In this document: piece after piece, positions 1 through 7,601 of the stretch
How positions within the stretch are numbered: the stretch's first letter is position 1
Layout of the letters: each line of letters starts with the position of its first letter
NCBI GenBank assembly: GCA_016780435.1
Contig: JADHLU010000019.1
Span: 1-10,459, forward strand
Length of the DNA stretch: 10,459 nt
Source of the DNA: Flavobacteriaceae bacterium
GTDB lineage: Bacteria; Bacteroidota; Bacteroidia; Flavobacteriales; Flavobacteriaceae
Direction of reading: 5' to 3'
Program-made: the position numbers and the translations under genes
Notes under the pieces: model-generated
What the model saw: the letters and a program-made list of their open reading frames with translations, nothing else
What the model was told of the DNA's origin: nothing
Databases searched by the model: none

Positions 1-566
1 TCTTGAACGGACCTGAAATCGAGCCCATGATCACCTACGGTACCAACCCAGGAATGGGAACGGGCATCAGTGGCAGCATTCCTGCCGCTGCTCAAACCGA
101 AGGAAGCAAAGAGAGCTACAAAAAGTCACTAGACTACATGGGCTTTAGTGAAAACGAGCCACTGCTAGGTAAGAAGGTCGACTATGTTTTTCTCGGAAGT
201 TGCACCAATGGACGCATCGAAGACTTTAGAGCGTTTACTTCAATTGTGAAGGGGCGCAAAAAAGCCGATCACATCACTGCATGGCTTGTACCCGGATCGC
301 ACAAGGTGCGTCAGGCCATTATTGATGAGGGCCTTTACGACATCTTAACGACCTCAGGGTTTGAGCTTAGAGAGCCCGGATGCTCGGCTTGTCTGGCAAT
401 GAACGAAGATAAAATTCCGGCCGGAAAGGTTGCGGTCAGCACCTCAAACCGAAACTTTGAAGGGCGTCAAGGTCCTGGTGCACGTACCATGCTTGCCAGC
501 CCAACCGTGGCAGCCGCCACCGCAGTAACGGGTGTAGTAACCGATCCTAGAACACTAATAGACTAA
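1..566 (+). CDS. leuC: 3-isopropylmalate dehydratase large subunit (LeuC), C-terminal part only
   Basis: This is the last 188 codons or so of LeuC; the 5' part lies before the window and the reading frame begins at base 3. LeuC and LeuD form the aconitase-family isomerase that converts 2-isopropylmalate to 3-isopropylmalate, and in organisms with citramalate synthase also citramalate to 3-methylmalate. All three cysteines that hold the 4Fe-4S cluster are visible: one in SCTNGRIED (bases 201-203) and two in [10 protein letters not shown], 60 and 63 residues further on, the spacing of E. coli C347, C407 and C410. The family signatures TYGTNPGM and [12 protein letters not shown] are also present. 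The TTG at base 3 is an ordinary Leu codon, not a start. The stop is 5 bases before leuD, so the two subunits are surely co-transcribed. Confidence 0.95.
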   Translation, partial: LNGPEIEPMITYGTNPGMGTGISGSIPAAAQTEGSKESYKKSLDYMGFSENEPLLGKKVDYVFLGSCTNGRIEDFRAFTSIVKGRKKADHITAWLVPGSHKVRQAIIDEGLYDILTTSGFELREPGCSACLAMNEDKIPAGKVAVSTSNRNFEGRQGPGARTMLASPTVAAATAVTGVVTDPRTLID

Positions 567-571
567 CTCAT

Positions 572-1168
572 ATGGCTTACGATAAATTCACGCGATTAAC
601 CAGCTCGGTTGTTCCACTTCCCATTGAAAATGTAGACACCGATCAGATCATTCCAGCCCGCTTCTTGAAGGCCACTGAGCGCAAGGGGTTTGGAGACAAC
701 CTCTTTCGCGATTGGCGCTACCATCAAGACGGAAGTCCTAAGGCCGATTTTGTACTGAACAACTCTACCTATTCGGGCAAAATTTTGGTAGGAGGCAAAA
801 ACTTTGGATCGGGCTCTTCAAGAGAGCACGCCGCTTGGGCGATATACGATTACGGTTTTCGTTGCGTGATCTCGAGCTTTTTTGCCGACATCTTTAAAAA
901 CAACTGTCTCAACATAGGCGTGTTGCCCGTTCAAGTTTCTGAAGACTTCTTGCAAGCCATTTTTGCCGCGGTCGAGAAAGACCCGAGCACGACGGTCACG
1001 GTCGATCTACAGTCGCAGACGGTAACGCTAGAGGCGACCGCACAGCAAGAGCGTTTTGAGATATCCTCTTATAAAAAACAAAACCTTCAAAACGGCTTTG
1101 ACGACATCGACTACTTGCTCAACATCGAATCGGCCATAAAAGAATTCGCTCAGTCGCGCCCGTTTTAG
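572..1168 (+). CDS. leuD: 3-isopropylmalate dehydratase small subunit (LeuD)
   Basis: LeuD supplies the swivelling domain that completes the isomerase active site with LeuC. At 198 residues it has the usual bacterial length (E. coli about 201). The signature NVDTDQIIPARFL lies at residues 20-32, and NFGSGSSREHA, the substrate-recognition loop of the aconitase swivel domain, at residues 77-87. The ATG is 5 bases after the leuC stop, the conserved N-terminus follows directly, and there is no Shine-Dalgarno sequence, which is normal for Bacteroidota. The subunit probably serves two pathways here, leucine and, with the downstream citramalate synthase, isoleucine; the second role is inferred from context. 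Nothing in the sequence suggests damage. Confidence 0.96.
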   Translation: MAYDKFTRLTSSVVPLPIENVDTDQIIPARFLKATERKGFGDNLFRDWRYHQDGSPKADFVLNNSTYSGKILVGGKNFGSGSSREHAAWAIYDYGFRCVISSFFADIFKNNCLNIGVLPVQVSEDFLQAIFAAVEKDPSTTVTVDLQSQTVTLEATAQQERFEISSYKKQNLQNGFDDIDYLLNIESAIKEFAQSRPF

Positions 1169-1170
1169 GC

Positions 1171-1187
1171 GCGTGCGATACACACGC
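1171..1187 (+). other. Small hairpin just before the cimA start codon
   Basis: In the 21-base leuD-cimA gap, GCGTG (1171-1175) and CACGC (1183-1187) are inverted copies around a 7-base loop, ending two bases before the ATG at 1190. The gap is much longer than the 2-5 bases between the other leu genes. A 5-bp stem can occur by chance; an effect on translation start is only a possibility. Confidence 0.25.
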
Positions 1188-1189
1188 TC

Positions 1190-2722
1190 ATGAACTCCAA
1201 ACAACGGCCTATCGAAATCATGGACACCACGCTTCGCGATGGTGAACAAACATCAGGGGTGTCCTTCACCGCGGCAGAAAAACTCACCGTGGCGCAGCTA
1301 CTTCTCGAAGAGCTACAGGTAGACCGCATAGAAATTGCCTCTGCACGCGTTTCTGAAGGCGAACAAGAGGCCGTAAATCGCATAACCCAATGGGCCAAAT
1401 CAAAGGGGCTACTCGATCGCATTGAGGTGCTCACCTTTGTAGACAAAAACGTTTCTCTAGACTGGATGCAGTCGGCAGGCGCCCAAGTTCAAAACCTGCT
1501 CACTAAGGGTTCGCTTAATCACCTTACCCACCAGCTGAAGCTAACACCCGAGCAGCATTTTGAGCAAGTCGGTCAAAATCTTCAAGAGGCCCAAAAAAGA
1601 GGCATCACCTCAAACGTGTACCTCGAAGACTGGAGCAACGGCATGCGCAACTCGAAGTCCTACGTTTTCGACTACCTAGATTTTCTAGTCACTCAGCCTA
1701 TAAAACGTATTCTGCTGCCTGACACGTTGGGCATCTTAACCCCCGAAGAGACCGCCGCCTTCTTAAAAGAAATTTTAGAGCGCTACCCCACTACCCACTT
1801 CGATTTTCACGGTCATAACGACTACGATTTAGGAGTGGCCAATGTGCTCGAGGCCGTCAAGGCCGGGGTTCATGGCTTGCACCTCACCGTGAACGGAATG
1901 GGCGAGCGAGCGGGCAACGCCGCGCTCGCGAGCAGTATTGCGGTGATCAACGACTTTGTTCCCGAGGTAAAGTCACGCGTAAAAGAAAAGGCGCTTTACA
2001 AGGTCAGCCAACTCGTGGCGACTTTCAGTGGGTTTCACATTCCGGTGAACAAGCCTGTGGTGGGTGCCAATGTGTTCACCCAGACGGCCGGAATCCACGC
2101 CGACGGAGACGCCAAGAACAACCTCTACTTCAACGATCTGCTTCCAGAACGATTTGGGCGCAAGCGATCGTATGCTCTTGGGAAGACATCCGGAAAGGCC
2201 AATATTTTAAAGAATCTCGGCAATCTGGGCATCAGCCTAAACGATGAGGAGCTCAAAAAAGTAACCGCTCAGGTGATCGCTCTAGGCGACAAAAAACAAA
2301 AGGTAACGCTAGACGATTTGCCCTATATCATTTCTGATGTATTGGGTGAGGGAGCCTACGAGCAGCGCGTGAAGATTGAGTCATATGTGCTCACTCACGC
2401 CAAAGGGCTTCAACCTTCTACCACCGTGAGCGTGCGCATTGAGGATACACTTTACGAAGAAAATGCCTGCGGAGACGGGCAGTACGATGCCTTTCTCAAT
2501 GCCATTCGAAAAATATACAAGCAGCAATCACGCGAGCTTCCGCAGTTGATTGACTACTTTGTGCACATTCCGCCCGGAAGTAACTCTGACGCCCTTTGTG
2601 AAACCACCATTACCTGGAAGAGCTCGAGTCGCGAATTTATCACTCGAGGGCTAGACTCTGATCAGACGGTTTCTGCCATCAAGGCTACCGAAAAAATGCT
2701 AAATCAACTCTATAACGCCTAA
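1190..2722 (+). CDS. cimA: (R)-citramalate synthase, Leptospira (LiCMS) type, with regulatory domain
   Basis: This 510-residue Claisen condensing enzyme joins acetyl-CoA to a 2-oxo acid. The TIM barrel occupies about residues 1-280, a linker about 281-385 and a LeuA-type allosteric domain about 390-510. Metal and catalytic residues are visible: R16, D17, E146, HGHND at 207-211 and N243 in GERAGN. The linker motif GIHADGD and NNLY matches the part that reaches the partner subunit's active site. From memory, the best match is the Leptospira interrogans citramalate synthase, ungapped through the barrel. The three residues reported there to select pyruvate, Leu81, Leu104 and Tyr144, are all present at the same numbers, and IEIASARVSEGE replaces the usual IEAGFP of 2-isopropylmalate synthases. 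Automatic annotation often calls such proteins 2-isopropylmalate synthase or alpha-isopropylmalate synthase regulatory-domain protein. That remains the alternative, but I judge it less likely. The gene sits between leuD and leuB, which encode the next enzymes of the citramalate route. Confidence 0.85.
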   Translation: MNSKQRPIEIMDTTLRDGEQTSGVSFTAAEKLTVAQLLLEELQVDRIEIASARVSEGEQEAVNRITQWAKSKGLLDRIEVLTFVDKNVSLDWMQSAGAQVQNLLTKGSLNHLTHQLKLTPEQHFEQVGQNLQEAQKRGITSNVYLEDWSNGMRNSKSYVFDYLDFLVTQPIKRILLPDTLGILTPEETAAFLKEILERYPTTHFDFHGHNDYDLGVANVLEAVKAGVHGLHLTVNGMGERAGNAALASSIAVINDFVPEVKSRVKEKALYKVSQLVATFSGFHIPVNKPVVGANVFTQTAGIHADGDAKNNLYFNDLLPERFGRKRSYALGKTSGKANILKNLGNLGISLNDEELKKVTAQVIALGDKKQKVTLDDLPYIISDVLGEGAYEQRVKIESYVLTHAKGLQPSTTVSVRIEDTLYEENACGDGQYDAFLNAIRKIYKQQSRELPQLIDYFVHIPPGSNSDALCETTITWKSSSREFITRGLDSDQTVSAIKATEKMLNQLYNA

Positions 2723-2724
2723 AC

Positions 2725-3789
2725 ATGAAGATGAATATTGCCCTATTAGCCGGAGACGGCATTGGCCCCGAAGTGACCGCCGAAGCGGTTAAAGTCAGTA
2801 ACGCCATTGCCGAAGTCTATGGTCACCAAATTGAATGGAGGCCAGCGCTAACCGGGGCTGCGGCTATTGATGCGGTGGGAGATCCGTATCCGCCCGAGAC
2901 TCACGAAATCTGTGCCAGCTCAGACGCGGTGCTTTTCGGAGCCATCGGATTGCCGCGCTTCGACAACGATCCGTCGGCCAAAGTAAGACCCGAGCAAGGA
3001 CTGCTTCGCATGCGCAAGATGTTGGGTCTTTACGCCAACGTGCGACCGACCTTCGTGTTTGAATCACTGATCGACAACAGCCCACTTAAGCGCGAACGCA
3101 TAGAGGGCACCGACCTGGTATTTGTTCGAGAGCTGACTGGAGGCATTTACTTCGGAGAGCGCGGTCGTCAAGACAACAACAATACCGCCTTCGACACCTG
3201 CACCTATACCCGTGATGAAATTATCCGCTTGGCTCGTAAAGGGTTTGAGCTGGCCATGAGCAGAAGAAAACAGCTCTGTCTTGTCGATAAGGCCAATGTG
3301 CTTGAGACCTCAAGGCTGTGGCGCGAGACCGTTCAAAGCATGGAGAAAGAGTACCCAGAGGTCACCGTGAGCTATGAGCTAGTTGATGCGGTGGCTATGC
3401 GCCTCATTCAGTGGCCCAAAGGGTACGACGTGCTGATCACCGAAAATCTATTTGGAGACATTTTGACCGATGAAGCCTCTGTAATCTCAGGCTCGATGGG
3501 GCTTATGCCCTCGGCTTCGATCGGATCCAAAGTGGCCCTTTACGAGCCCATTCACGGATCGTTTCCTCAGGCCACCGGCAAAAACATCGCCAACCCGCTA
3601 GCCACTATACTTTCGGCGGCCATGCTTTTTGAGATGTCTTTTGACCTAAAAGAAGAGGCCGAGCACATTCGCAAAGCGGTAAACCAGTCGCTAGCCGATA
3701 TGGTAGTCACTGAAGACCTGGCGGGTAAAGGCAAAGCCTACAGTACCTCAGCGGTCGGCGACTACATTGTGGCTCAGATTAAAAAATAA
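2725..3789 (+). CDS. leuB: 3-isopropylmalate dehydrogenase (LeuB)
   Basis: LeuB oxidises and decarboxylates 3-isopropylmalate to the leucine keto acid, and 3-methylmalate to 2-oxobutyrate in citramalate-using organisms. At 354 residues it has normal length. Seen are GDGIGPEV (10-17), substrate-binding Arg97, Arg107 and Arg135, Tyr142 in TGGIYFG, the catalytic Lys189, and Asp221, Asp245 and Asp249 for the metal. The cofactor loop reads HGSFPQATGK (277-286), whereas Thermus and E. coli type enzymes have HGSAPDIAGK; the Asp that contacts the NAD ribose is therefore Gln282. The ATG at 2725 is 2 bases after the cimA stop. A second ATG at 2731 would remove only two residues and cannot be excluded as the start. 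This is the last gene of the operon, followed by a strong terminator. Confidence 0.96.
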   Translation: MKMNIALLAGDGIGPEVTAEAVKVSNAIAEVYGHQIEWRPALTGAAAIDAVGDPYPPETHEICASSDAVLFGAIGLPRFDNDPSAKVRPEQGLLRMRKMLGLYANVRPTFVFESLIDNSPLKRERIEGTDLVFVRELTGGIYFGERGRQDNNNTAFDTCTYTRDEIIRLARKGFELAMSRRKQLCLVDKANVLETSRLWRETVQSMEKEYPEVTVSYELVDAVAMRLIQWPKGYDVLITENLFGDILTDEASVISGSMGLMPSASIGSKVALYEPIHGSFPQATGKNIANPLATILSAAMLFEMSFDLKEEAEHIRKAVNQSLADMVVTEDLAGKGKAYSTSAVGDYIVAQIKK

Positions 3790-3884
3790 TCAAACTAAGG
3801 CCGGTCAAACCGTGTCTATCTCGATTTAAGTCAAAAGTAAAAAGGGCGCCCGATGGGCGCCCTTTTTATGGCCTTAGATTGATT
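3788..3884. repeat. 15-bp imperfect inverted repeat enclosing the bidirectional terminator
   Basis: Arms 3788-3802 (AATCAAACTAAGGCC) and 3870-3884 (GGCCTTAGATTGATT) are inverted copies matching at 14 of 15 positions. They begin inside the leuB stop codon and end 8 bases before the ilvC stop. Between them lie a 4-bp mini-hairpin (CGGT-CAA-ACCG, 3802-3812) and the 13-bp terminator hairpin. A read-through RNA from either side could fold into a three-way junction. The arms lie outside the terminator proper, so they are not needed for intrinsic termination; their role is unknown. Confidence 0.7.
3839..3867. terminator. Bidirectional intrinsic terminator between the leu and ilv operons
   Basis: A perfect 13-bp inverted repeat (3839-3851 with 3855-3867) closes on a 3-base GAT loop. 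The core is GGGCGCCC pairing with GGGCGCCC, flanked by five A on the left and five T on the right. On either strand the transcript therefore has a GC-rich stem followed by a U run, as expected for two convergent operons. It lies 50 bases after the leuB stop and 26 bases after the ilvC stop in the ilvC reading direction. Confidence 0.93.
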
Positions 3885-3892
3885 AGGTAAAA

Positions 3893-5359
3893 CTAAACTA
3901 TCTTCTTCATTGCGGTCATTGCTGATCTCAGGGTGGCCCCAACCTTTTCGATGGGGTGGTTTCTCAGTTTCGCATTTACAGCAATTAGCGCTTGGTTGTC
4001 TACACCTTTAGAGGGCATGCCCTTTCCGATTACAGCAGTGTCAATCGACTTCATGAAATCGGCAAGCAGCGGCTTACACGCGTGATCAAAAAGATAGCAT
4101 CCGTACTCAGCGGTATCCGATATTACGCGGTTCATCTCGTATAGTTTCTTGCGCGCGATGGTGTTCGCGATAAGTGGAGTCTCGTGAAGCGACTCGTAGT
4201 AGGCTGACTCTTCTTTGATTCCGGCGTCAACCATGGTTTCAAAGGCTAGTTCTACTCCGGCCCGAACGAAAGCCACCATCAAAACGCCGTGGTCAAAGAA
4301 TTCTTGCTCGTCGATCGCTGCAGGGGTCGCATCGGTTTTCTCAAAGGCGGTTTCGCCGGTGGCGGCGCGCCAGGTAAGCAGGTTTTTGTCGTCATTGGCC
4401 CAGTCTTCCATCATGGTCTTAGAAAAATGACCCGACATGATGTCGTCCATGTGCTTTTGAAAGAGTGGAGTCATGATTTCTTTGAGCTGCTCTGAGAGCT
4501 CAAAGGCCTTGAGCTTGGCGCTGTTTGAAAGACGGTCCATCATATGGGTGATTCCTCCGTGTTTGAGGGCCTCGGTGATGGTCTCCCATCCGTATTGAAT
4601 GAGCTTGGCTGCATAGGCAGGCTCAATGCCCTTTTCTACCATTTTATCGAAGCACAAGATCGAACCGGTCTGAAGCACCCCACACAAGATGGTTTGCTCT
4701 CCCATCAGATCTGACTTGACCTCAGCGACGAAAGAAGATTCGAGCACTCCGGCTTTGTGCCCTCCGGTGGCTACGGCATAGGCCTTAGCCTGCGTGAGCC
4801 CTTTGCCCTCTGGGTTGTTTTCGGGGTGCACCGCGATGAGGGTCGGAACCCCAAATCCGCGGCAATACTCTTCTCTAACCTCAGATCCGGGGCACTTTGG
4901 CGCCACCATGATCACAGTGAGGTCTTTGCGAATCTCCATGCCCTCTTCAACCATATTGAACCCATGCGAATACGAAAGGGTTGCCCCTTTTTTCATTAGC
5001 GGCATCACGGCCTTAACTACCGAGCTGTGGTTTTTATCAGGAGTCAGATTGATCACTACATCGGCCTGTGGAATAAGCTCTTCGTAGGTGCCCACCTTGA
5101 AGTTGTTCGAGGAGGCATTCTGGTATGAGGCGCGCTTTTCGCTGATCGCAGATTGGCGCAGCGCATAACTTATCGAGAGGCCCGAGTCGCGCATGTTGAG
5201 CCCTTGATTGAGACCCTGAGCGCCGCAGCCCACAATAACGATTGATTTTCCCTCAAGAGCCGAAACGCCGTCGGCAAATTCTTCGGCGCCCATAAAGCGG
5301 CACTTGCCCAGTTGCAGTAATTGCTCTCTTAACGATAGTTGGTTGAAATAATTTGCCAT
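3893..5359 (-). CDS. ilvC: Ketol-acid reductoisomerase (NADP+), class II long form (IlvC)
   Basis: IlvC isomerises and reduces 2-acetolactate and 2-aceto-2-hydroxybutyrate to the dihydroxy acids of valine and isoleucine synthesis. At 488 residues it is the long form with a doubled C-terminal knotted domain, like E. coli IlvC (491), and not the short form of about 330. The Rossmann motif GCGAQG is at 44-49. R68, R76 and S78 are the NADPH-selecting residues. H132, K155, D217, E221, E389, E393 and S414 stand at the same numbers as in E. coli, so the alignment appears free of net gaps over more than 400 residues. It is the last gene of the ilv operon, starting 3 bases after the ilvN stop. No Shine-Dalgarno sequence is evident. 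Confidence 0.97.
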   Translation of the reverse strand: MANYFNQLSLREQLLQLGKCRFMGAEEFADGVSALEGKSIVIVGCGAQGLNQGLNMRDSGLSISYALRQSAISEKRASYQNASSNNFKVGTYEELIPQADVVINLTPDKNHSSVVKAVMPLMKKGATLSYSHGFNMVEEGMEIRKDLTVIMVAPKCPGSEVREEYCRGFGVPTLIAVHPENNPEGKGLTQAKAYAVATGGHKAGVLESSFVAEVKSDLMGEQTILCGVLQTGSILCFDKMVEKGIEPAYAAKLIQYGWETITEALKHGGITHMMDRLSNSAKLKAFELSEQLKEIMTPLFQKHMDDIMSGHFSKTMMEDWANDDKNLLTWRAATGETAFEKTDATPAAIDEQEFFDHGVLMVAFVRAGVELAFETMVDAGIKEESAYYESLHETPLIANTIARKKLYEMNRVISDTAEYGCYLFDHACKPLLADFMKSIDTAVIGKGMPSKGVDNQALIAVNAKLRNHPIEKVGATLRSAMTAMKKIV

Positions 5360-5362
5360 AGT

Positions 5363-5902
5363 CTAGGTTAGGTTTTCTTTGAACGAATTTAAGATTTGTG
5401 AGATACCCATGGGGGCTTTTGAAACCGAAATACGGCCAGAGCGCACAAATTGTAGCAGCCCAAAAGGCTGCAGCGCCTCTCTTAGGGCGTCTGTCTCGTG
5501 TCTGAATCCGGTCTTTTCGATCACAAAAAACTCCGGAGAAACCGTCACAATATTAGCGTGGCTCTCTTTGATAAAATTTTGGATCTGGCGCTCCTCAAAT
5601 AAAAAGCTAGTTTTTACCTTATACAGCGCGGTCTCTAAGAAGATGGTCTCTTCGTCTGTATGGTAGTAGGCCTTGATCACATCGACTTGCTTCTCGATCT
5701 GCTGTACCAGTTTCTGTACCTGGGGCTCGGTGACCATCACCACGATCACAAAGCGAAACACATCAGGAATCTCTGATAATGAAGTCGTCAGACTTTCAAT
5801 GTTGATGTGGCGTTTTAGAAAAATGGCAGAGATACGATTGAGTAGCCCCACATTGTTTTCTGAATAAATCGATATCGTGTATCGAATAGGATCTTGGCTC
5901 AT
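5363..5902 (-). CDS. ilvN: Acetolactate synthase small (regulatory) subunit
   Basis: This 179-residue subunit activates the IlvB catalytic subunit and gives it feedback control by valine. An ACT domain covers about residues 6-80 and an ALS small-subunit C-terminal domain about 90-170. The ACT motif ENNVGLLNRISAIF and NIESLT are clear. N16, G19 and N34 correspond to the E. coli IlvH residues N11, G14 and N29 involved in valine binding or resistance, so valine inhibition is expected, as an inference. Length fits the long IlvH-like form (about 160-185) better than the short E. coli IlvN (96). Its ATG overlaps the ilvB stop by one base (TAATG), an arrangement typical of translational coupling between subunits that must be made together. 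Confidence 0.94.
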   Translation of the reverse strand: MSQDPIRYTISIYSENNVGLLNRISAIFLKRHINIESLTTSLSEIPDVFRFVIVVMVTEPQVQKLVQQIEKQVDVIKAYYHTDEETIFLETALYKVKTSFLFEERQIQNFIKESHANIVTVSPEFFVIEKTGFRHETDALREALQPFGLLQFVRSGRISVSKAPMGISQILNSFKENLT

Positions 5903-7599
5903 TAGCTTAAGCGTATTTCGGTTAGCGAGGCTCCGGTCGGAATCATCGGAAACACATTATCTTCTTTCTCTACCACTACCTCTAAAAAGTACGGACCTTC
6001 AGTGGCTAACATCTCAGCGACGGCTGATTCGAGCTCTTCGCGAGCCGTCACTTTCTTGGCCGGAATGTAATAGCCCTTGGCGATCGCAACAAAATCAGGA
6101 TTGGTCATTTCTGTAGAGGCATAGCGTTTCTCGAAGAAAAGCTGTTGCCACTGACGCACCATTCCTAAAAAGTCGTTATTGAGCACCACGATCTTAACTC
6201 CAACCTTGGTTTGAAAGATGGTACCTAATTCTTGAATGGTCATCTGGTAGCCTCCGTCTCCGATCACCGCAACCACGTGGCGATCAGGAGCGCCCATCTT
6301 GGCTCCGATGGCAGCCGGAAGGGCGAATCCCATGGTACCCAATCCTCCAGAGGTCACGTTACTCTTAGAACGCACAAATTCGGCATAGCGACAGGCGACC
6401 ATTTGGTGCTGACCCACATCGGTTACAATCACCGCATCAGACTTGCTCGCTTTGTTGATGGCCACAATGACCTCGCCCATGCTGAGCCCCTCTTTTTGAG
6501 GTCTGAGGTCTTTGTCAATCACCACCTCGTATTCTTGCTGATACAGCTCATCAAATCGGGCCATCCACTCGTCGAGTTTCTTGGTGTGTACCAAAGGCGT
6601 GAGGGCCTCTAGGCTAGCCTTACAATCGGCCAATATCGGATAGTCGGCGTGAACGTTCTTATTGATTTCGGCAGGGTCAATCTCTAAATGCACCACCTTA
6701 GCCTGCGTTGCGTAAGCATCTAGTCGACCCGTTACGCGGTCATCAAAGCGCATGCCCACGGCAATGAGCACATCACACTCTTGGGTAAGCAGATTAGGCG
6801 CATAGTTTCCGTGCATTCCCAACATTCCTTTGTTCAAGGGGTGAGCCGTTTCGAGGGCCGAAAGCCCCAAAATGGTCCAAGCAGCCGGAATCTGTGACTT
6901 TTCAACAAAGGCCTTAAAGGCGGCCTCGGCCTGCCCCAAAATGACCCCTTGGCCCCAAACAATTAGCGGCTTCTTCGCCCCATTAATAGCCTCGGCCGCT
7001 GCCTTCACCTGATCGTGATCTAGGGTCGGAACCGGCTTGTAGCTGCGCACACCGGTGCATTTCTTATAGCTGTAATCAAATTTGGCGAACTGAGCATCTT
7101 TGGTGATGTCTATGAGCACCGGGCCGGGTCTTCCTGATCGGGCGATGTAGAAGGCCTTGGCCATGATTTCAGGAATCTCCTCGGCGTGGGTGATTTGGTA
7201 ATTCCACTTGGTTACCGGGGTAGAAATACCGATAATGTCGGTCTCTTGAAAAGCGTCAGAACCCAGCAGATGCGAAGCCACCTGGCCGGTGATGCATACT
7301 AAGGGGGTAGAGTCGATCTGTGCGTCGGCTATGCCTGTGATGAGGTTAGTGGCTCCTGGGCCCGATGTGGCGATGGCCACTCCGACCTTGCCCGAAGTGC
7401 GGGCATAGCCTTGAGCGGCATGAGTTGCCCCTTGTTCGTGGCGGGTGAGCACGTGATTAAGCTGATCTTGAAACTTATACAGCTCGTCGTAAACCGGCAT
7501 TATGGCCCCTCCAGGGTAGCCATAAATCAGGTCAACCCCTTCTGCAAGCAGGCATCGAATAACCGCTTCGGCTCCGCTGATGTGTAATTTTTCTGACAT
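5902..7599 (-). CDS. ilvB: Acetolactate synthase large (catalytic) subunit
   Basis: This thiamine-diphosphate enzyme condenses pyruvate with pyruvate (valine and leucine branch) or with 2-oxobutyrate (isoleucine branch). At 565 residues it is the usual length. The N-terminal domain shows GYPGGAIMPVYDEL, the cofactor-activating Glu55 in RHEQGATHAAQGYAR, and the SGPGATN segment. The C-terminal domain shows the thiamine-diphosphate/Mg motif, GDG at 447-449 through NND at 474-476. FAD would be bound by the middle domain, as in the family. The FLGMVRQWQ segment after the motif is typical of anabolic acetolactate synthases, not of pyruvate oxidase. The ATG is 2 bases after the ilvD stop, and the gene overlaps ilvN by one base. 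Confidence 0.97.
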   Translation of the reverse strand: MSEKLHISGAEAVIRCLLAEGVDLIYGYPGGAIMPVYDELYKFQDQLNHVLTRHEQGATHAAQGYARTSGKVGVAIATSGPGATNLITGIADAQIDSTPLVCITGQVASHLLGSDAFQETDIIGISTPVTKWNYQITHAEEIPEIMAKAFYIARSGRPGPVLIDITKDAQFAKFDYSYKKCTGVRSYKPVPTLDHDQVKAAAEAINGAKKPLIVWGQGVILGQAEAAFKAFVEKSQIPAAWTILGLSALETAHPLNKGMLGMHGNYAPNLLTQECDVLIAVGMRFDDRVTGRLDAYATQAKVVHLEIDPAEINKNVHADYPILADCKASLEALTPLVHTKKLDEWMARFDELYQQEYEVVIDKDLRPQKEGLSMGEVIVAINKASKSDAVIVTDVGQHQMVACRYAEFVRSKSNVTSGGLGTMGFALPAAIGAKMGAPDRHVVAVIGDGGYQMTIQELGTIFQTKVGVKIVVLNNDFLGMVRQWQQLFFEKRYASTEMTNPDFVAIAKGYYIPAKKVTAREELESAVAEMLATEGPYFLEVVVEKEDNVFPMIPTGASLTEIRLS

Positions 7600-7601
7600 G
7601 A

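Noticed and set aside
3..5. TTG at base 3 as a start codon for the first reading frame
   Set aside because: The frame is the middle of LeuC; the N-terminal two-fifths or more of the protein must lie upstream and the frame is open to the window edge.
1190..2722. Conventional 2-isopropylmalate synthase (LeuA) call
   Set aside because: The pyruvate-selecting residues and the N-terminal signature follow Leptospira citramalate synthase, not LeuA; kept as the alternative in the feature entry.
4794..5087. Overlapping open frames on the plus strand opposite ilvC
   Set aside because: Both frames are antisense shadows of the highly conserved Rossmann half of IlvC.
6232..6612. 126-residue open frame on the plus strand opposite ilvB
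   Set aside because: It has no family features, is rich in His and Arg as expected of an antisense shadow, and is fully covered by a conserved gene.
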